Assembly: GCA_017416345.1 (NCBI GenBank)
Contig: JAFQCR010000015.1
Coordinates: forward strand, 79,009 to 143,008
Direction: 5' to 3'
Length of the DNA stretch: 64,000 bases
Source of the DNA: Clostridia bacterium
Lineage (GTDB): Bacteria; Bacillota; Clostridia; Oscillospirales; Acutalibacteraceae
The translations under genes and the position numbers were made by a program. The notes beneath the pieces are model-generated. The model was given only the letters and a program-made list of their open reading frames with translations, ran no database searches and was not told the DNA's origin. Below, in pieces: positions 1 to 8,805 of this stretch; the stretch's first letter is position 1; every line of letters begins with the position of its first letter.

Positions 1-85
1 CGGCATTAACGCCCTTTAAAACATCTACCTTGCCAAAGGATTTCTGCAATCCGTCAACACGGATAAGTACGTTATCAGTGGTCAC
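1..85 (-). CDS. Polar amino-acid ABC transporter ATP-binding protein (5' end only)
   Basis: Only the first 28 codons lie in the window; the rest is beyond base 1. A GTG start at 83-85 gives a fragment containing VDGLQKSFGKVDVLKGVNA, the standard N-terminal strand of GlnQ/HisP-type ATPases, just before where Walker A would fall. An AGGAGG box sits about nine bases upstream, inside the permease gene, and the two genes overlap by 11 bases, so translation is probably coupled. The protein should be the cytoplasmic motor for the permease and binding protein encoded upstream. The substrate cannot be read from this fragment. Confidence 0.85.
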   Translation of the reverse strand, partial: MTTDNVLIRVDGLQKSFGKVDVLKGVNA

Positions 86-809
86 TCTTCCTCAACCTCC
101 TCTCCAATTTACCGACAAGCCAGGTCAGCACTACAACAAGAACAAGGTATACCAAAGCAATAGCTATCAACGGCATAAAGGCAGAATATGTCTGGTTTCT
201 GATGTTGTTACCGGCCTTGGTTAGGTCCATAATACCAACATAACCTGCAACAGAGGTCTCCTTGAGTAAAGCTATGAACTCGTTGAGAAGTGTAGGCAAG
301 GTATTCTTTATCGTCTGCGGAAGGATGATAAAGATCATAGTCTGAACATAATTGAAGCCGATAGAACGGCCTGCCTCCAGCTGACCCTTATCAATGGACA
401 TAATACCGCCACGGAAGATCTCGGCCACATAAGCGCCCGAATTGATACCGAAGGCGATAGTTGCAACCATAATTCCGTTGTCAGAGGTTGCAAAGACGAT
501 AAAGTACATTATCAAAAGCTGTACAACAACAGGTGTTCCGCGGATAACGGTAAGATAAAGCTTACATATCCAGTTGATAACAGCCATTAAATAAAATCCA
601 AAGCCGCCGTTCTTTTTAAAAGTCTCGTAGTTATTGTCGTAGGTAGTTCTGACAGCGGCAACAAGAATACCGAGCACAACACCTATAACTGCTGACAAAA
701 TAGTCAGCAAAATAGTGTTGAAGAAGCCCTGCACAAGAAACTCCCAGCGGTCATCTTCAATAAAATTAAGAATGAATTGTTCTTTCTGTTCAAGAAACCA
801 TTCTTTCAT
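75..809 (-). CDS. Polar amino-acid ABC transporter permease (HisM/GlnP family)
   Basis: 244-residue integral membrane protein. Hydrophobic segments span most of its length, and the cytoplasmic EAA-type loop is visible at about residues 145-165 (EAGRSIGFNYVQ followed by ILPQ), which docks on the ATPase. I chose the ATG at 809 over an upstream ATG at 839 because AGGGGAC lies six bases before it and the family normally begins with MKEWF-like residues. It lies downstream of the binding-protein gene and overlaps the ATPase gene, giving the order binding protein, permease, ATPase. The family imports glutamine, glutamate, cystine or basic amino acids; the exact substrate is not evident. Confidence 0.92.
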   Translation of the reverse strand: MKEWFLEQKEQFILNFIEDDRWEFLVQGFFNTILLTILSAVIGVVLGILVAAVRTTYDNNYETFKKNGGFGFYLMAVINWICKLYLTVIRGTPVVVQLLIMYFIVFATSDNGIMVATIAFGINSGAYVAEIFRGGIMSIDKGQLEAGRSIGFNYVQTMIFIILPQTIKNTLPTLLNEFIALLKETSVAGYVGIMDLTKAGNNIRNQTYSAFMPLIAIALVYLVLVVVLTWLVGKLERRLRKSDH

Positions 810-837
810 AATAAGTCCCCTTAAATAGATATATATC

Positions 838-869
838 AAAAAATAAGGGCGGTAGGAGCACCGCCCTTA
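838..869 (-). terminator. Intercistronic terminator-like hairpin between binding protein and permease
   Basis: Perfect 10-bp stem (TAAGGGCGGT with ACCGCCCTTA) around a 6-base loop, followed on the minus strand by six T residues. It sits inside the operon just after the binding-protein stop codon. A partial terminator here would give more binding protein than membrane components. Confidence 0.75.
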
Positions 870-885
870 ACAGATAAGCAAATTA

Positions 886-1689
886 TTAGTCAGCCTTGAT
901 GTACTTGTCAACGATCTTCTTAACGGTGCCATCCTTAATGAGCTCGTCAAGAGCCTTGTTGATCTTGTTAAGAAGCTCGGTGTTGTTCTTCGCAAGGCAG
1001 ATTGCGTAATCTTCCTCTGCATAAGAACCTTCAAGGATCTTAAGACCCTTGTTGGCTGCAACATAAGCCTTAGCAGGCTCGTTATCAATGATAACTGCGG
1101 TCACCTTGCCGGTAAGAAGAGCCTGAACTGCGTCAGCACCGGTGTTGTACTGAGCAACCTTATCCTTGCCGAAGCCCCAGTTTTCGGGATCATCGGAAGC
1201 ATAGATGTCACCGGTAGTACCCATCTGAACGCCGATCTTGATGCCGTCCTTAACGCCTACGGGATTCTCCTCTGCGTCAAATCCGGTGTAGAAGTCCTCA
1301 AAAGAAGCATACTCGCTGTTTTCAAGAACGATAACCGACTGAATACCCTTTGCATAGCTGGTAGTGAAGTTAACACTCTTGAGTCTGTCCTCGGTAACGG
1401 TCATACCGGCCATACCCATATCATACTTACCGGATGAAACACCGGCAACGATAGAGTCAAACTCAATGTCCTTGATCTCGAGCTTCATGTCGAGCTTCTT
1501 GGCGATCTCAGCAGCGATCTCTGCATCAATACCTACGATCTTGCCACCCTCATAATACTCATACGGGGGGAATGCTGCGTTGGTAGCCATAACAAGAGTC
1601 TTCTCATCGTCAGAGCCGCCGCAGCCTGCAAGTGCGCAGATCGCAAATACCATAACCAATGCGAGAATTAATGAAATAAGCTTTTTCAT
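886..1689 (-). CDS. Polar amino-acid ABC transporter substrate-binding lipoprotein
   Basis: 267-residue family 3 solute-binding protein. The N-terminus is a lipoprotein signal peptide: MKK, a hydrophobic stretch, then the lipobox LAGC with the lipidated Cys at residue 23. The mature part begins with the typical TLVMATNAAFPPYEY strand and contains GIDAEIAAEIAKKL and YDMGMAGMTVTEDR, family signatures of the two-lobed periplasmic-type fold. It would sit on the outer face of the membrane and deliver an amino acid to the permease encoded next. The ATG at 1689 is preceded by AGGAGGG. It is first in its operon, has its own promoter, and is followed by a terminator-like hairpin. Confidence 0.94.
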   Translation of the reverse strand: MKKLISLILALVMVFAICALAGCGGSDDEKTLVMATNAAFPPYEYYEGGKIVGIDAEIAAEIAKKLDMKLEIKDIEFDSIVAGVSSGKYDMGMAGMTVTEDRLKSVNFTTSYAKGIQSVIVLENSEYASFEDFYTGFDAEENPVGVKDGIKIGVQMGTTGDIYASDDPENWGFGKDKVAQYNTGADAVQALLTGKVTAVIIDNEPAKAYVAANKGLKILEGSYAEEDYAICLAKNNTELLNKINKALDELIKDGTVKKIVDKYIKAD

Positions 1690-1730
1690 AAATTTACCCT
1701 CCTGATCTTTCGATCAATTATTATGTCAAG

Positions 1731-1759
1731 ATTATATCACTCGGTGAATAAAAATGCAA
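1731..1759 (-). promoter_or_regulatory. Promoter of the amino-acid ABC transporter operon
   Basis: On the minus strand TTGCAT, a 17-base spacer and TATAAT, ending about 40 bases before the binding-protein start. The -35 edge touches the radA terminator stem, so the two units are packed tightly. Confidence 0.65.
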
Positions 1760-1800
1760 GCGGTTTTTGAATAATTTGTATAATTACACAAAAACCGCTT
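1751..1800 (-). terminator. radA operon terminator
   Basis: 12-bp perfect stem (AAGCGGTTTTTG with CAAAAACCGCTT) with a 19-base loop, just after the radA stop. On the minus strand it is followed by GCATTTTTATT. Confidence 0.6.
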
Positions 1801-1813
1801 AAAAAATCACATA

Positions 1814-3178
1814 TTAAAAGACGTTTGCGATAGCCTCGTGAAGGTTTCTGACGCCGATAACCTCTATATCAGTCTTAACCTTCAGCTGTTTCAGACACGA
1901 TCTCGGGACTATACATTTGTCAAAACCAAGTCGTGCAGCCTCGGAAATACGTGCCGAAATACGTGAGACCGACCTGACCTCTCCCGAAAGACCGATCTCC
2001 CCTATTGCCACCACGTTATCGGGTACGGGCTTGTCCGTGATACCCGAAACCAAGGCCAAAGCCACCGACAGATCTGCCGCAGGCTCATCAAGATGCAGAC
2101 CGCCGACGATGTTTAGATAGGTGTCCATAGTTGAAAAGCGGTAGCCGAAGCGCTTCTCCAAAACGGCAAGAATTAAGTTCAAACGGTTAAAATCAAATCC
2201 GGTTGACATTCTTCGAGCATTACCGAAGCCCGATGTGCAAACAAGGCTCTGAACCTCGGCTAAAATAGGACGTGAACCCTCCATAACACATGAAATACAG
2301 TTGCCTGATACGTTAGTGTTACGCTCCGAAAGCAGAGCCGCCGAAGGGTTTTCGACCTCCGAAAGACCAATATCATTCATTTCAAAAACGCCGATCTCGT
2401 TAGTCGAACCGAAACGGTTTTTGACGGCACGTAAGATACGGTATGCATAGTTTCTTTCGCCCTCGAAATACAGCACAGCATCAACGATATGCTCCATAAC
2501 TTTAGGCCCTGCAATAGCACCGTCCTTATTGACGTGACCGACAATAATAATCGGAATATCAAGCGATTTACCTGTTCTTAAAAGCAGGTTTGTACACTCT
2601 CTGACCTGGGTGACGCTACCGGGTGACGACTGTATCTCGGCGTGATTCATGGTCTGAATGGAGTCGATCATAACGACCTGCGGCTTTTGCGATTTTATAT
2701 ATTCGCAGACCGTTTCAACGTCGGTTTCGGTCATAATAAGCAGTTGGTCGCTGTTGACGCCCAAACGCTCGGCACGGAGCTTCAGTTGCTTGGCCGATTC
2801 CTCACCTGAAACGTACAGTACGGTCTTATCATTGGAAAAGGTTCCGCAGGCCTGCATCAAAAGGGTCGATTTTCCGATACCGGGGTCACCCGAAAGCAAA
2901 ACGACCGAGCCCTTAACAAGGCCGCCGCCCAGCACACGGTCAAGCTCACCTATGCCGGTATTATAGCGCAGTTCATCGCTTGTGCTGATATCCGACACGG
3001 CAGAAACATTGGAAAAAGTGCGGTTTTTGTTCGAAACTGTCGCAACCGAAGCACTGCTTTTGGTTTCGATCTCCTCATTCATAGTGTTCCATTCACGGCA
3101 ACCGGGACATTGACCCGACCATTTTGGCGAAGAATATCCGCACGAAGAACACACAAACAAGGTCTTTAATTTTGCCAT
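1814..3178 (-). CDS. radA: DNA repair protein RadA
   Basis: 454 residues, the usual RadA length. A four-Cys zinc finger lies at the N-terminus (Cys10, 13, 24, 27), then a RecA-like ATPase with Walker A GDPGIGKST near residue 100, the RadA-specific KNRFG motif near residue 255, and a C-terminal Lon-protease-like domain (GEIGLSGEVRSV). RadA is a hexameric helicase that promotes branch migration of recombination intermediates and helps RecA-dependent repair. It starts two bases after the amidase stop and probably shares a transcript with the amidase and GH3 genes upstream. Confidence 0.97.
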   Translation of the reverse strand: MAKLKTLFVCSSCGYSSPKWSGQCPGCREWNTMNEEIETKSSASVATVSNKNRTFSNVSAVSDISTSDELRYNTGIGELDRVLGGGLVKGSVVLLSGDPGIGKSTLLMQACGTFSNDKTVLYVSGEESAKQLKLRAERLGVNSDQLLIMTETDVETVCEYIKSQKPQVVMIDSIQTMNHAEIQSSPGSVTQVRECTNLLLRTGKSLDIPIIIVGHVNKDGAIAGPKVMEHIVDAVLYFEGERNYAYRILRAVKNRFGSTNEIGVFEMNDIGLSEVENPSAALLSERNTNVSGNCISCVMEGSRPILAEVQSLVCTSGFGNARRMSTGFDFNRLNLILAVLEKRFGYRFSTMDTYLNIVGGLHLDEPAADLSVALALVSGITDKPVPDNVVAIGEIGLSGEVRSVSRISARISEAARLGFDKCIVPRSCLKQLKVKTDIEVIGVRNLHEAIANVF

Positions 3179-3180
3179 TT

Positions 3181-3900
3181 TTATGACTCCCCTATTTTAA
3201 CTTCTGTTTTTCTGTAATTTATGATCCCGTAAGCCAACGCTGTGGCAATTTTCAGCTGATAACCGTCATCCTTGAGATTTTCAAGATCACTTGGATTGCT
3301 CAAAAATCCGCATTCAACAATAACCGCAGGAACGGCAGCGTGATTCAACAAATAAATATCCTTGGGGCTTGGCTTGATCACACGCTTATTGTCGGTCTGA
3401 ACGTGGTTTGCGACCGATGCCTGCAACAGCGAAGCCAGCTCCTTTGCGCCGTCTGTCTTGGCGTAAAACACCTGTGCACCGTGAGGCTGTGTGGTGGAGT
3501 ATTTATTCATATGAATGCTGACAAAAATACTGTTTTTGTATTCCGTCATCAGCTTGACACGGTTTTTTATGTCGCTGACCTTGGCCTTTTCGCCGTCGGT
3601 CGGGTCGTTGGTGGAGCTATCATCCGAGCGCACCAAAACGGTTTTATACCCCAAAACACGCAACACGGCATCAAGCTTCAAAGCAATTTTGAGGTTAAGC
3701 TCCTTCTCAACCGTTCCGTCGTGTGCAACCGCACCGCCGTCAAACCCGCCGTGACCTGCATCTATGATAACGCAGAACGGTTCTTCTGCTTTGGAAGCCG
3801 ACACAATATCTGATATAAACGTTGATTCTGTAGCACCGCAAAGCGATATTGCAACGACACAGAGCAAGCAAAGTACTCCGCATACAAGCCTTTTAAACAT
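3181..3900 (-). CDS. cwlD: N-acetylmuramoyl-L-alanine amidase, CwlD-like
   Basis: 239 residues, close to CwlD length. An N-terminal hydrophobic signal or anchor segment is followed by an Amidase_3 domain. Zinc and catalytic motifs are visible: IDAGHGGFDGGAV near residue 45, SIHMNKYS in the middle, and VIVECGFLSNPSD near residue 200 with the catalytic Glu. In spore formers CwlD strips peptide side chains from cortex peptidoglycan before muramic-lactam formation. I use the ATG at 3900 preceded by GGGTGA; an in-frame TTG four codons earlier is possible. A vegetative amidase role is the alternative, but the short single-domain build and adjacency to radA favour CwlD. Confidence 0.85.
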   Translation of the reverse strand: MFKRLVCGVLCLLCVVAISLCGATESTFISDIVSASKAEEPFCVIIDAGHGGFDGGAVAHDGTVEKELNLKIALKLDAVLRVLGYKTVLVRSDDSSTNDPTDGEKAKVSDIKNRVKLMTEYKNSIFVSIHMNKYSTTQPHGAQVFYAKTDGAKELASLLQASVANHVQTDNKRVIKPSPKDIYLLNHAAVPAVIVECGFLSNPSDLENLKDDGYQLKIATALAYGIINYRKTEVKIGES

Positions 3901-3942
3901 AAAATCACCCAAGGTATATTATGTTTAAGGCAAAAGAAATAT

Positions 3943-6093
3943 TTATTTTACACGGACGGTAATTTTGTTTTCAGTAAGGCAGTTTGCTCCGACAAAAATT
4001 TCAAACTCGCCCTTTTCGATCACATAGTCACCGTTTTCGTTATAGAAGCCAAGACTTTCAGCACCAACGCTGAATGAAACCGTTTTGGTTGTTCCCTTTT
4101 CGATAAGCACCTTTTCATAGCCCTTAAGCTCTCTGATCGGGCGCATGATTGATGCAACCTTATCACGGATATACAGCTGAACGGTCTCTTTACCGTCGTA
4201 ATCACCGACGTTGGCAACGTCAACCGAAACCGTGAAGGACTTACCGTTCAAGAGATCATTATACTCGATTTCGGTCGTATCGCACTTAGGTGCAGAATAC
4301 TCAAAACTTGTGTAAGACAAGCCGTAACCGAAGGGATACATAGGTGTTGCGACGCTGTCAACGTAGTTATTCTGCGGATTCACACCGTAATAGCCGTCAA
4401 CGGGACGACCGCTTGCGGTAATGTTGTAATAAAGCGGAATATGACCGGTTTTTCTCGGGAAAGTAACAGCAGTTTTACCGCTGGGTACAGTATCGCCAAA
4501 CAAAATATCGGCGGCGGCATTAGCCGTCTCGGAGCCTGAATGCCAAGCGTAAACAATAGCATCAAGCTTATCGGCAACACCCTCCAAGGCCATGGGACGT
4601 GCCGAGAAGATAACACCGACCGTCTTTTTGCCCATAGAGTGCATCTTATCAACAAGCTCAAGCTGATCCTTGGACAAGGAAATATCCGAGACCGAGTAAG
4701 CCTCGCCCGTTGTGAGATAGCTTTCACCAAGTGCAAGTACCACAACATCCGACTTATAATTTATCGTGCTTGAATTATCAAAAATTCCCGAAAGATCACG
4801 GCAGAAAAGCTTTCCTCCGCGAAGCTTTGACTTCATAGCCTCAAGGAAGTTGGGTGTTTCGTCGGCCGAGCCGTCAAGCGTCCAGGTTCCGAGCAAGGAA
4901 CGGCGCTCGGTCACAAACGGACCGACAAGACCGATATTGGCATCTTTTTTAAGCGGCAGAACACCGTTGTTTTTCAAAAGGACCATCGATTCTGCGGCCA
5001 AGGCTTTCGCATCAGCAAGATGCTCTGCACGATCGTAATCGACCTTTTCACCGTAAGGACGGTCAAACAGACCCATTGCCAATTTTACACAAAGTATACG
5101 CTTAACTGCCAAGTCGACCGTGCTTTCCGAGACCTTACCGTCAAGCACAAGCTTTTCAAGATTTTCGATATAGCACTTATCGCACATATCAAGGTCAAGA
5201 CCTGCCTCGAGTGCTTTTTTGGTGCAATCCGCTCTATCCTCGGCATAGCCCTGACGTGCGAGCTGCTCAACAGCCGCCCAATCGGAAACTACAAAGCCTT
5301 CAAACTTGAGCTTATCACGCAAAATATCCGAAAGATACTTTTTGCTTCCCGTAACGGGGGTTCCGTTGATATCGTTAAACGACGACATAACCGTTCCGAC
5401 ACCTGCTTTGACCGCGGCACGGAATGCGGGAACAATTGTGTTATAAAGGGTGGTATCCGAAATCTCGGTTCTGAAATAGTCACGTCCGCCCTCGCTCGCA
5501 CCGTAGCCCAAATAGTGCTTGGCACAGGCAACTATACTGTCTTTTGCGGTCAGGTCATCACCCTGGAAGCCCTTTACACAAGCCTCGGCAACACGAGCGC
5601 CTACATACGGATCCTCACCGGGACCCTCGACCATTCTTCCCCATCTCGGGTCGTGGCAAAGGTCAAGCATGGGAGAAAACGTCCAACGGATACCGTCGGA
5701 AACTGCTTCCTCTGCGATATTATGATAGCATTTTTCAACAAGGCTGTCGTTAAAGGCGGCCGCCGATGCCAACGGCAACGGATAAACCGTTCTGTGACCG
5801 TGGATAACGTCACGCCCGTAGATCATGGGAATCTTCATACGGCTTTCTTCAACGGCTATTTTCTGAAGCTCGTTATAAAACTCCATATTAACGTGACCCT
5901 GCGGATCGTTACCTGCCGTTGCTGATGAAGCAAGGATAATAGAACCGACATTACCCTCACGGATAAATGACTTCAAAGAATCAAAATCATTTTTAAAAGA
6001 AGTTATCGTTATCTGGTTCAATTGACCAACCTTTTCTTTTAAAGTCATCTGTGAAATGATTTTTTCAGCTCTTTCTTCAAACTGCTTATACAT
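3943..6093 (-). CDS. bglX: Glycoside hydrolase family 3 beta-glucosidase, cytoplasmic
   Basis: 716 residues with no signal peptide, so it probably acts on imported oligosaccharides. Order: TIM-barrel domain (GRDVIHGHRTVYPLP, then the nucleophile Asp in GFVVSDW around residue 260), alpha/beta sandwich domain (VLLKNNGVLPL onward), and a C-terminal fibronectin-III-like domain (VSVDVANVGDYDGKETVQLY). This is the BglX-type layout, which releases non-reducing beta-linked glucose or xylose. The start is the ATG at 6093 after GGTGGG; the open frame continues about 90 codons upstream, but that stretch is AT-rich and contains the promoter. The substrate is uncertain. Its place upstream of cwlD and radA seems incidental. 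Confidence 0.92.
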   Translation of the reverse strand: MYKQFEERAEKIISQMTLKEKVGQLNQITITSFKNDFDSLKSFIREGNVGSIILASSATAGNDPQGHVNMEFYNELQKIAVEESRMKIPMIYGRDVIHGHRTVYPLPLASAAAFNDSLVEKCYHNIAEEAVSDGIRWTFSPMLDLCHDPRWGRMVEGPGEDPYVGARVAEACVKGFQGDDLTAKDSIVACAKHYLGYGASEGGRDYFRTEISDTTLYNTIVPAFRAAVKAGVGTVMSSFNDINGTPVTGSKKYLSDILRDKLKFEGFVVSDWAAVEQLARQGYAEDRADCTKKALEAGLDLDMCDKCYIENLEKLVLDGKVSESTVDLAVKRILCVKLAMGLFDRPYGEKVDYDRAEHLADAKALAAESMVLLKNNGVLPLKKDANIGLVGPFVTERRSLLGTWTLDGSADETPNFLEAMKSKLRGGKLFCRDLSGIFDNSSTINYKSDVVVLALGESYLTTGEAYSVSDISLSKDQLELVDKMHSMGKKTVGVIFSARPMALEGVADKLDAIVYAWHSGSETANAAADILFGDTVPSGKTAVTFPRKTGHIPLYYNITASGRPVDGYYGVNPQNNYVDSVATPMYPFGYGLSYTSFEYSAPKCDTTEIEYNDLLNGKSFTVSVDVANVGDYDGKETVQLYIRDKVASIMRPIRELKGYEKVLIEKGTTKTVSFSVGAESLGFYNENGDYVIEKGEFEIFVGANCLTENKITVRVK

Positions 6094-6136
6094 AATACCC
6101 ACCACTTCCAAAATAAAAAAATAGTTATCCTTGTTT

Positions 6137-6165
6137 ATTATAAAATATATCAAGTGATTTTTCAA
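6137..6165 (-). promoter_or_regulatory. Promoter of the GH3-cwlD-radA unit
   Basis: Minus-strand TTGAAA, 17-base spacer, TATAAT, about 45 bases before the GH3 start. It supports the shorter GH3 reading, since the longer frame would be translated through this promoter. Confidence 0.6.
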
Positions 6166-6169
6166 CAAA

Positions 6170-6212
6170 AACATAAAAATAAAGCCTTGTATGCTCAAAC
6201 ACACAAGGCTTT
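6170..6212 (-). terminator. Terminator of the feo operon
   Basis: 10-bp perfect stem (AAAGCCTTGT with ACAAGGCTTT) followed on the minus strand by TTTATTTTTATG, directly after the small Cys-rich gene. Confidence 0.8.
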
Positions 6213-6217
6213 GTAAA

Positions 6218-6397
6218 TTATTTTTTATTGTCGTTATCGTTACAGCCTTGATCGCAGGAGCCTTGACAGTTTTTACTGCATTGCTTACCGTAAGGACAGC
6301 CAATACAGTGATCTCCACGTTTTTTGGCTCTGTAAAGGTAAAATCCGATACCTGCAACGATCAATACTACAATGGCAATTATAATAAAATTAACCAT
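6218..6397 (-). CDS. FeoB-associated Cys-rich membrane protein
   Basis: 59 residues. One N-terminal membrane helix (about residues 3-22) is followed by a basic RAKKRG turn and a Cys-rich tail: CIGCPYGKQC, then CQGSC and GC, seven Cys in all. This is the pattern of the small FeoB-associated family found after feoB in many Clostridia. Its start lies two bases after the feoB stop, so it is translated with FeoB. The Cys cluster suggests metal binding near the FeoB pore, but its biochemical role is not established. It is the last gene before the operon terminator. Confidence 0.88.
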   Translation of the reverse strand: MVNFIIIAIVVLIVAGIGFYLYRAKKRGDHCIGCPYGKQCSKNCQGSCDQGCNDNDNKK

Positions 6398-6399
6398 AA

Positions 6400-8421
6400 T
6401 TATCTTATTTTAAGCTCTTTTTTCTTATTGGCTTTAAGAGCAAGTTCCTCTTTAAGTTTTTTGTTGGTTCTGATGATAAGGAAAACAACAACAGCGATCA
6501 TTACGATGATTGCCGCAAGACCGGCAATTGCGGCACCAATGCCAAGCTTTGAAGGCTCAACAATAAGAGTGCCGACGGTGTAAACAAGGTAAGAAACGGT
6601 ATAGCCCACACCAAGCTGGAGACCGATACCGGCAACGACCCATTTGCCGCTCTTCATTTCGGCATTCATAGCGCCGATCGTCGCAAAGCACGGCGGTGAG
6701 AACAGGTTGAACATAAGATACGCAAGCGCTGCGGCTTTGGAAATACCAAAAGCCAAAACAACTTCGTTACCTGCACCCTCATTCAAAACGAGTTCATCAA
6801 CGTTAATGAGGTTAGAAATACCGAAGCAAACAGCCAAAGTACCGACAACATTTTCCTTTGCAATAAAGCCCGTAACAGTTGCGGCGGTGAGCTGCCAGCT
6901 CACAATACCGATGATCGGAACAAATATATAAGCAATAGGCCCGGCAATGGATGCAAGAATGGAGGAATTGGCGGTTTCGGCAACCGAGAAGCTCCAGGTA
7001 AAGGACTGCATTATCTGGACTGCGGTATTGCAAAGAAGGATGATGGTTGCGGCCTTTACGATATATGCCCAGCCACGGCTGCACATCGACTTGAAAGCAC
7101 CCCAAAGACTCGGGATCTTATACTCGGGAAGCTCAATGATGAAGAAGGATTTTCTGAATTTGTGTCCTGCGATCTTATTGACCAGCAAAGCGCCGAGGAA
7201 GATAAGTACGATACCCGAAAGGTACATAACGGTGCTGACCCAGCCTGCATCGTCAAAGAAAGCACCGGCAAACAAAGCGATTACGGGGATCTTTGCGCCG
7301 CAGGGCATAAACGGAGCCAGCATTGCGGTTGCTCTGCGCTCACGCTCGTTGCGGATGGTACGGCTGGCCATTACACCGGGAACGGCACAACCAACGGTAA
7401 TTACAAACGGAATGACCGACTTGCCCGAAAGTCCGACCTTTTTGAAAATGGGGTCAAGAACAACGGCAACACGTGACATATAGCCGCAATCCTCAAGAAT
7501 AGCAATGAGGAAATACATTATCATAACAAGCGGTAAAAATCCGATAACGGCAATAACGCCGCCGATAACACCGTCAACAAGAAGTGCCTGAAGTAAAGGT
7601 GCGGCGTTCTCCAAAAGTCCGCCTACCCAACCCTGGAAGGCTTCAAGCCAAGCGACAAGTGTGTCAGCAATAAAGGGACCGACCCAGGCCTGCGAGATCT
7701 GGAACACAAGCCACATGACAACTGCGAATATCGGAATACCGAGCCATTTATTAGTAAGAACAGCATCGATGCTGTCACCGACGTTTTTGTCCTTGGTCAT
7801 CACCTTACGGGTCTCGACCTCTTTAACAATACCGTTTACAAACTCAAAGCGTGCACGGTCGGCGGCCACAACAGCCTCTTTGCTGGTAAGGTCAACACCC
7901 TCTTGTGAATAAGGTGCCTTCTGCTCGGAGCCTATGTGCTTAACTGCGGCTTCTACAACTGCCTTAAGACCGTCTGCCGATGTGGAAATCGTGTTTACAA
8001 CGGGACAGCCAAGCTTTTTGGACAATGCATCCGAATCAATGACGGTCTCCTTTTTCTCGTTGATATCGCTCTTGTTGAGGGCAACAACTACGGGGATTCC
8101 AAGCTCAAGAAGCTGTGTTGTGAAAAACAAGCTACGGCTTAAGTTTGTAGCGTCAACGATATTGATGATAACATCGGGGTTCTCATTCTTAACGTATGTA
8201 CTTGTTACGCTTTCCTCGCTTGTAAACGGTGACATTGAATATGCACCGGGAAGGTCAACTGCGATAAGCTGTGCATCTCCTGCATACGCTTTCTTAATTG
8301 GGTGCTCCTTTTTGTCAACGGTGACTCCTGCCCAGTTACCCACCTTTTCATTGCTTCCGGTAAGCGCATTGTACATTGTCGTTTTACCGGAGTTAGGGTT
8401 ACCTGTTAATGCGATTCTCAT
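6400..8421 (-). CDS. feoB: Ferrous iron transport protein B
   Basis: 673-residue membrane GTPase that imports Fe(II). The N-terminal G domain shows G1 GNPNSGKTT (residues 7-15), the Feo-specific NWAGVTV switch, G3 DLPGAYS and G4 NKSD. The C-terminal half holds gate repeats with conserved Cys-containing helices (PFVITVGCAVPGVMASR, and FMPCGAKIPV). The start follows a strong AGGAGG. FeoA lies upstream and the small Cys-rich partner downstream. A TTAG-N6-CTAA palindrome lies about 45 bases upstream, in the gap between feoA and feoB. Confidence 0.98.
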   Translation of the reverse strand: MRIALTGNPNSGKTTMYNALTGSNEKVGNWAGVTVDKKEHPIKKAYAGDAQLIAVDLPGAYSMSPFTSEESVTSTYVKNENPDVIINIVDATNLSRSLFFTTQLLELGIPVVVALNKSDINEKKETVIDSDALSKKLGCPVVNTISTSADGLKAVVEAAVKHIGSEQKAPYSQEGVDLTSKEAVVAADRARFEFVNGIVKEVETRKVMTKDKNVGDSIDAVLTNKWLGIPIFAVVMWLVFQISQAWVGPFIADTLVAWLEAFQGWVGGLLENAAPLLQALLVDGVIGGVIAVIGFLPLVMIMYFLIAILEDCGYMSRVAVVLDPIFKKVGLSGKSVIPFVITVGCAVPGVMASRTIRNERERRATAMLAPFMPCGAKIPVIALFAGAFFDDAGWVSTVMYLSGIVLIFLGALLVNKIAGHKFRKSFFIIELPEYKIPSLWGAFKSMCSRGWAYIVKAATIILLCNTAVQIMQSFTWSFSVAETANSSILASIAGPIAYIFVPIIGIVSWQLTAATVTGFIAKENVVGTLAVCFGISNLINVDELVLNEGAGNEVVLAFGISKAAALAYLMFNLFSPPCFATIGAMNAEMKSGKWVVAGIGLQLGVGYTVSYLVYTVGTLIVEPSKLGIGAAIAGLAAIIVMIAVVVFLIIRTNKKLKEELALKANKKKELKIR

Positions 8422-8465
8422 AAAGATCCATCCTCCTGAAATACCTTTCTTTGAAAAACGTTCGG

Positions 8466-8479
8466 TTAGTGGTGGCTAA
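8466..8479 (-). promoter_or_regulatory. Operator-like palindrome between feoA and feoB
   Basis: TTAG-TGGTGG-CTAA, the same half-sites and spacing as two sites upstream of feoA. Probably bound by an iron-responsive regulator, perhaps of the DtxR/IdeR type; the binder is inferred. Confidence 0.45.
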
Positions 8480-8517
8480 CTCGGAATTAAAAAAATTATC
8501 GCTGACTCAAAAATTGT

Positions 8518-8742
8518 TTAAATTTCAATTGCTTCAGCCAACTGATTGTCAATACTGTATCTTGCATCCTTGATTGAAACGACGCAACAACCCGTAAGGT
8601 GCGAAACTACGGTAATTTTTTCACCGCTGTAGCATCCGAGAGAAAACAGAAAAGCATCAAGCTCCTCATCATCGGTCTCGATGTTGCGGATCACATATTC
8701 AATTCCCTCAACAGCATCCTTCAAGTTCATCGTTTTCACCAT
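8518..8742 (-). CDS. feoA: Ferrous iron transport protein A
   Basis: 74-residue SH3-like FeoA-domain protein that associates with FeoB and modulates Fe(II) uptake. Visible features are the opening MNLKDAVEG (NLxD-like start), a central acidic loop, LGCYSGEKITVV, and the C-terminal YSIDNQLAEAIEI strand, matching FeoA. I chose the ATG at 8742 because AAAGGA lies just upstream; an ATG at 8766 would add eight residues but would overlap the second operator-like palindrome. It is first in the feo operon. Confidence 0.88.
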   Translation of the reverse strand: MVKTMNLKDAVEGIEYVIRNIETDDEELDAFLFSLGCYSGEKITVVSHLTGCCVVSIKDARYSIDNQLAEAIEI

Positions 8743-8769
8743 TGATCCTTTTAGAAGATTTGACATCAA

Positions 8770-8783
8770 TTAGCCTCGGCTAA
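8770..8783 (-). promoter_or_regulatory. Operator-like palindrome at the feoA leader
   Basis: TTAG-CCTCGG-CTAA in the 5' leader of feoA, about 30 bases before the chosen start codon. Same architecture as the sites at 8466 and 8806. Confidence 0.5.
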
Positions 8784-8805
8784 CTCAAACATAAACAAAA
8801 ATGAG

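Noticed and set aside
5020-5925. 301-codon open frame opposite the GH3 gene
   Set aside because: Shadow of the GH3 coding sequence with no recognisable product.
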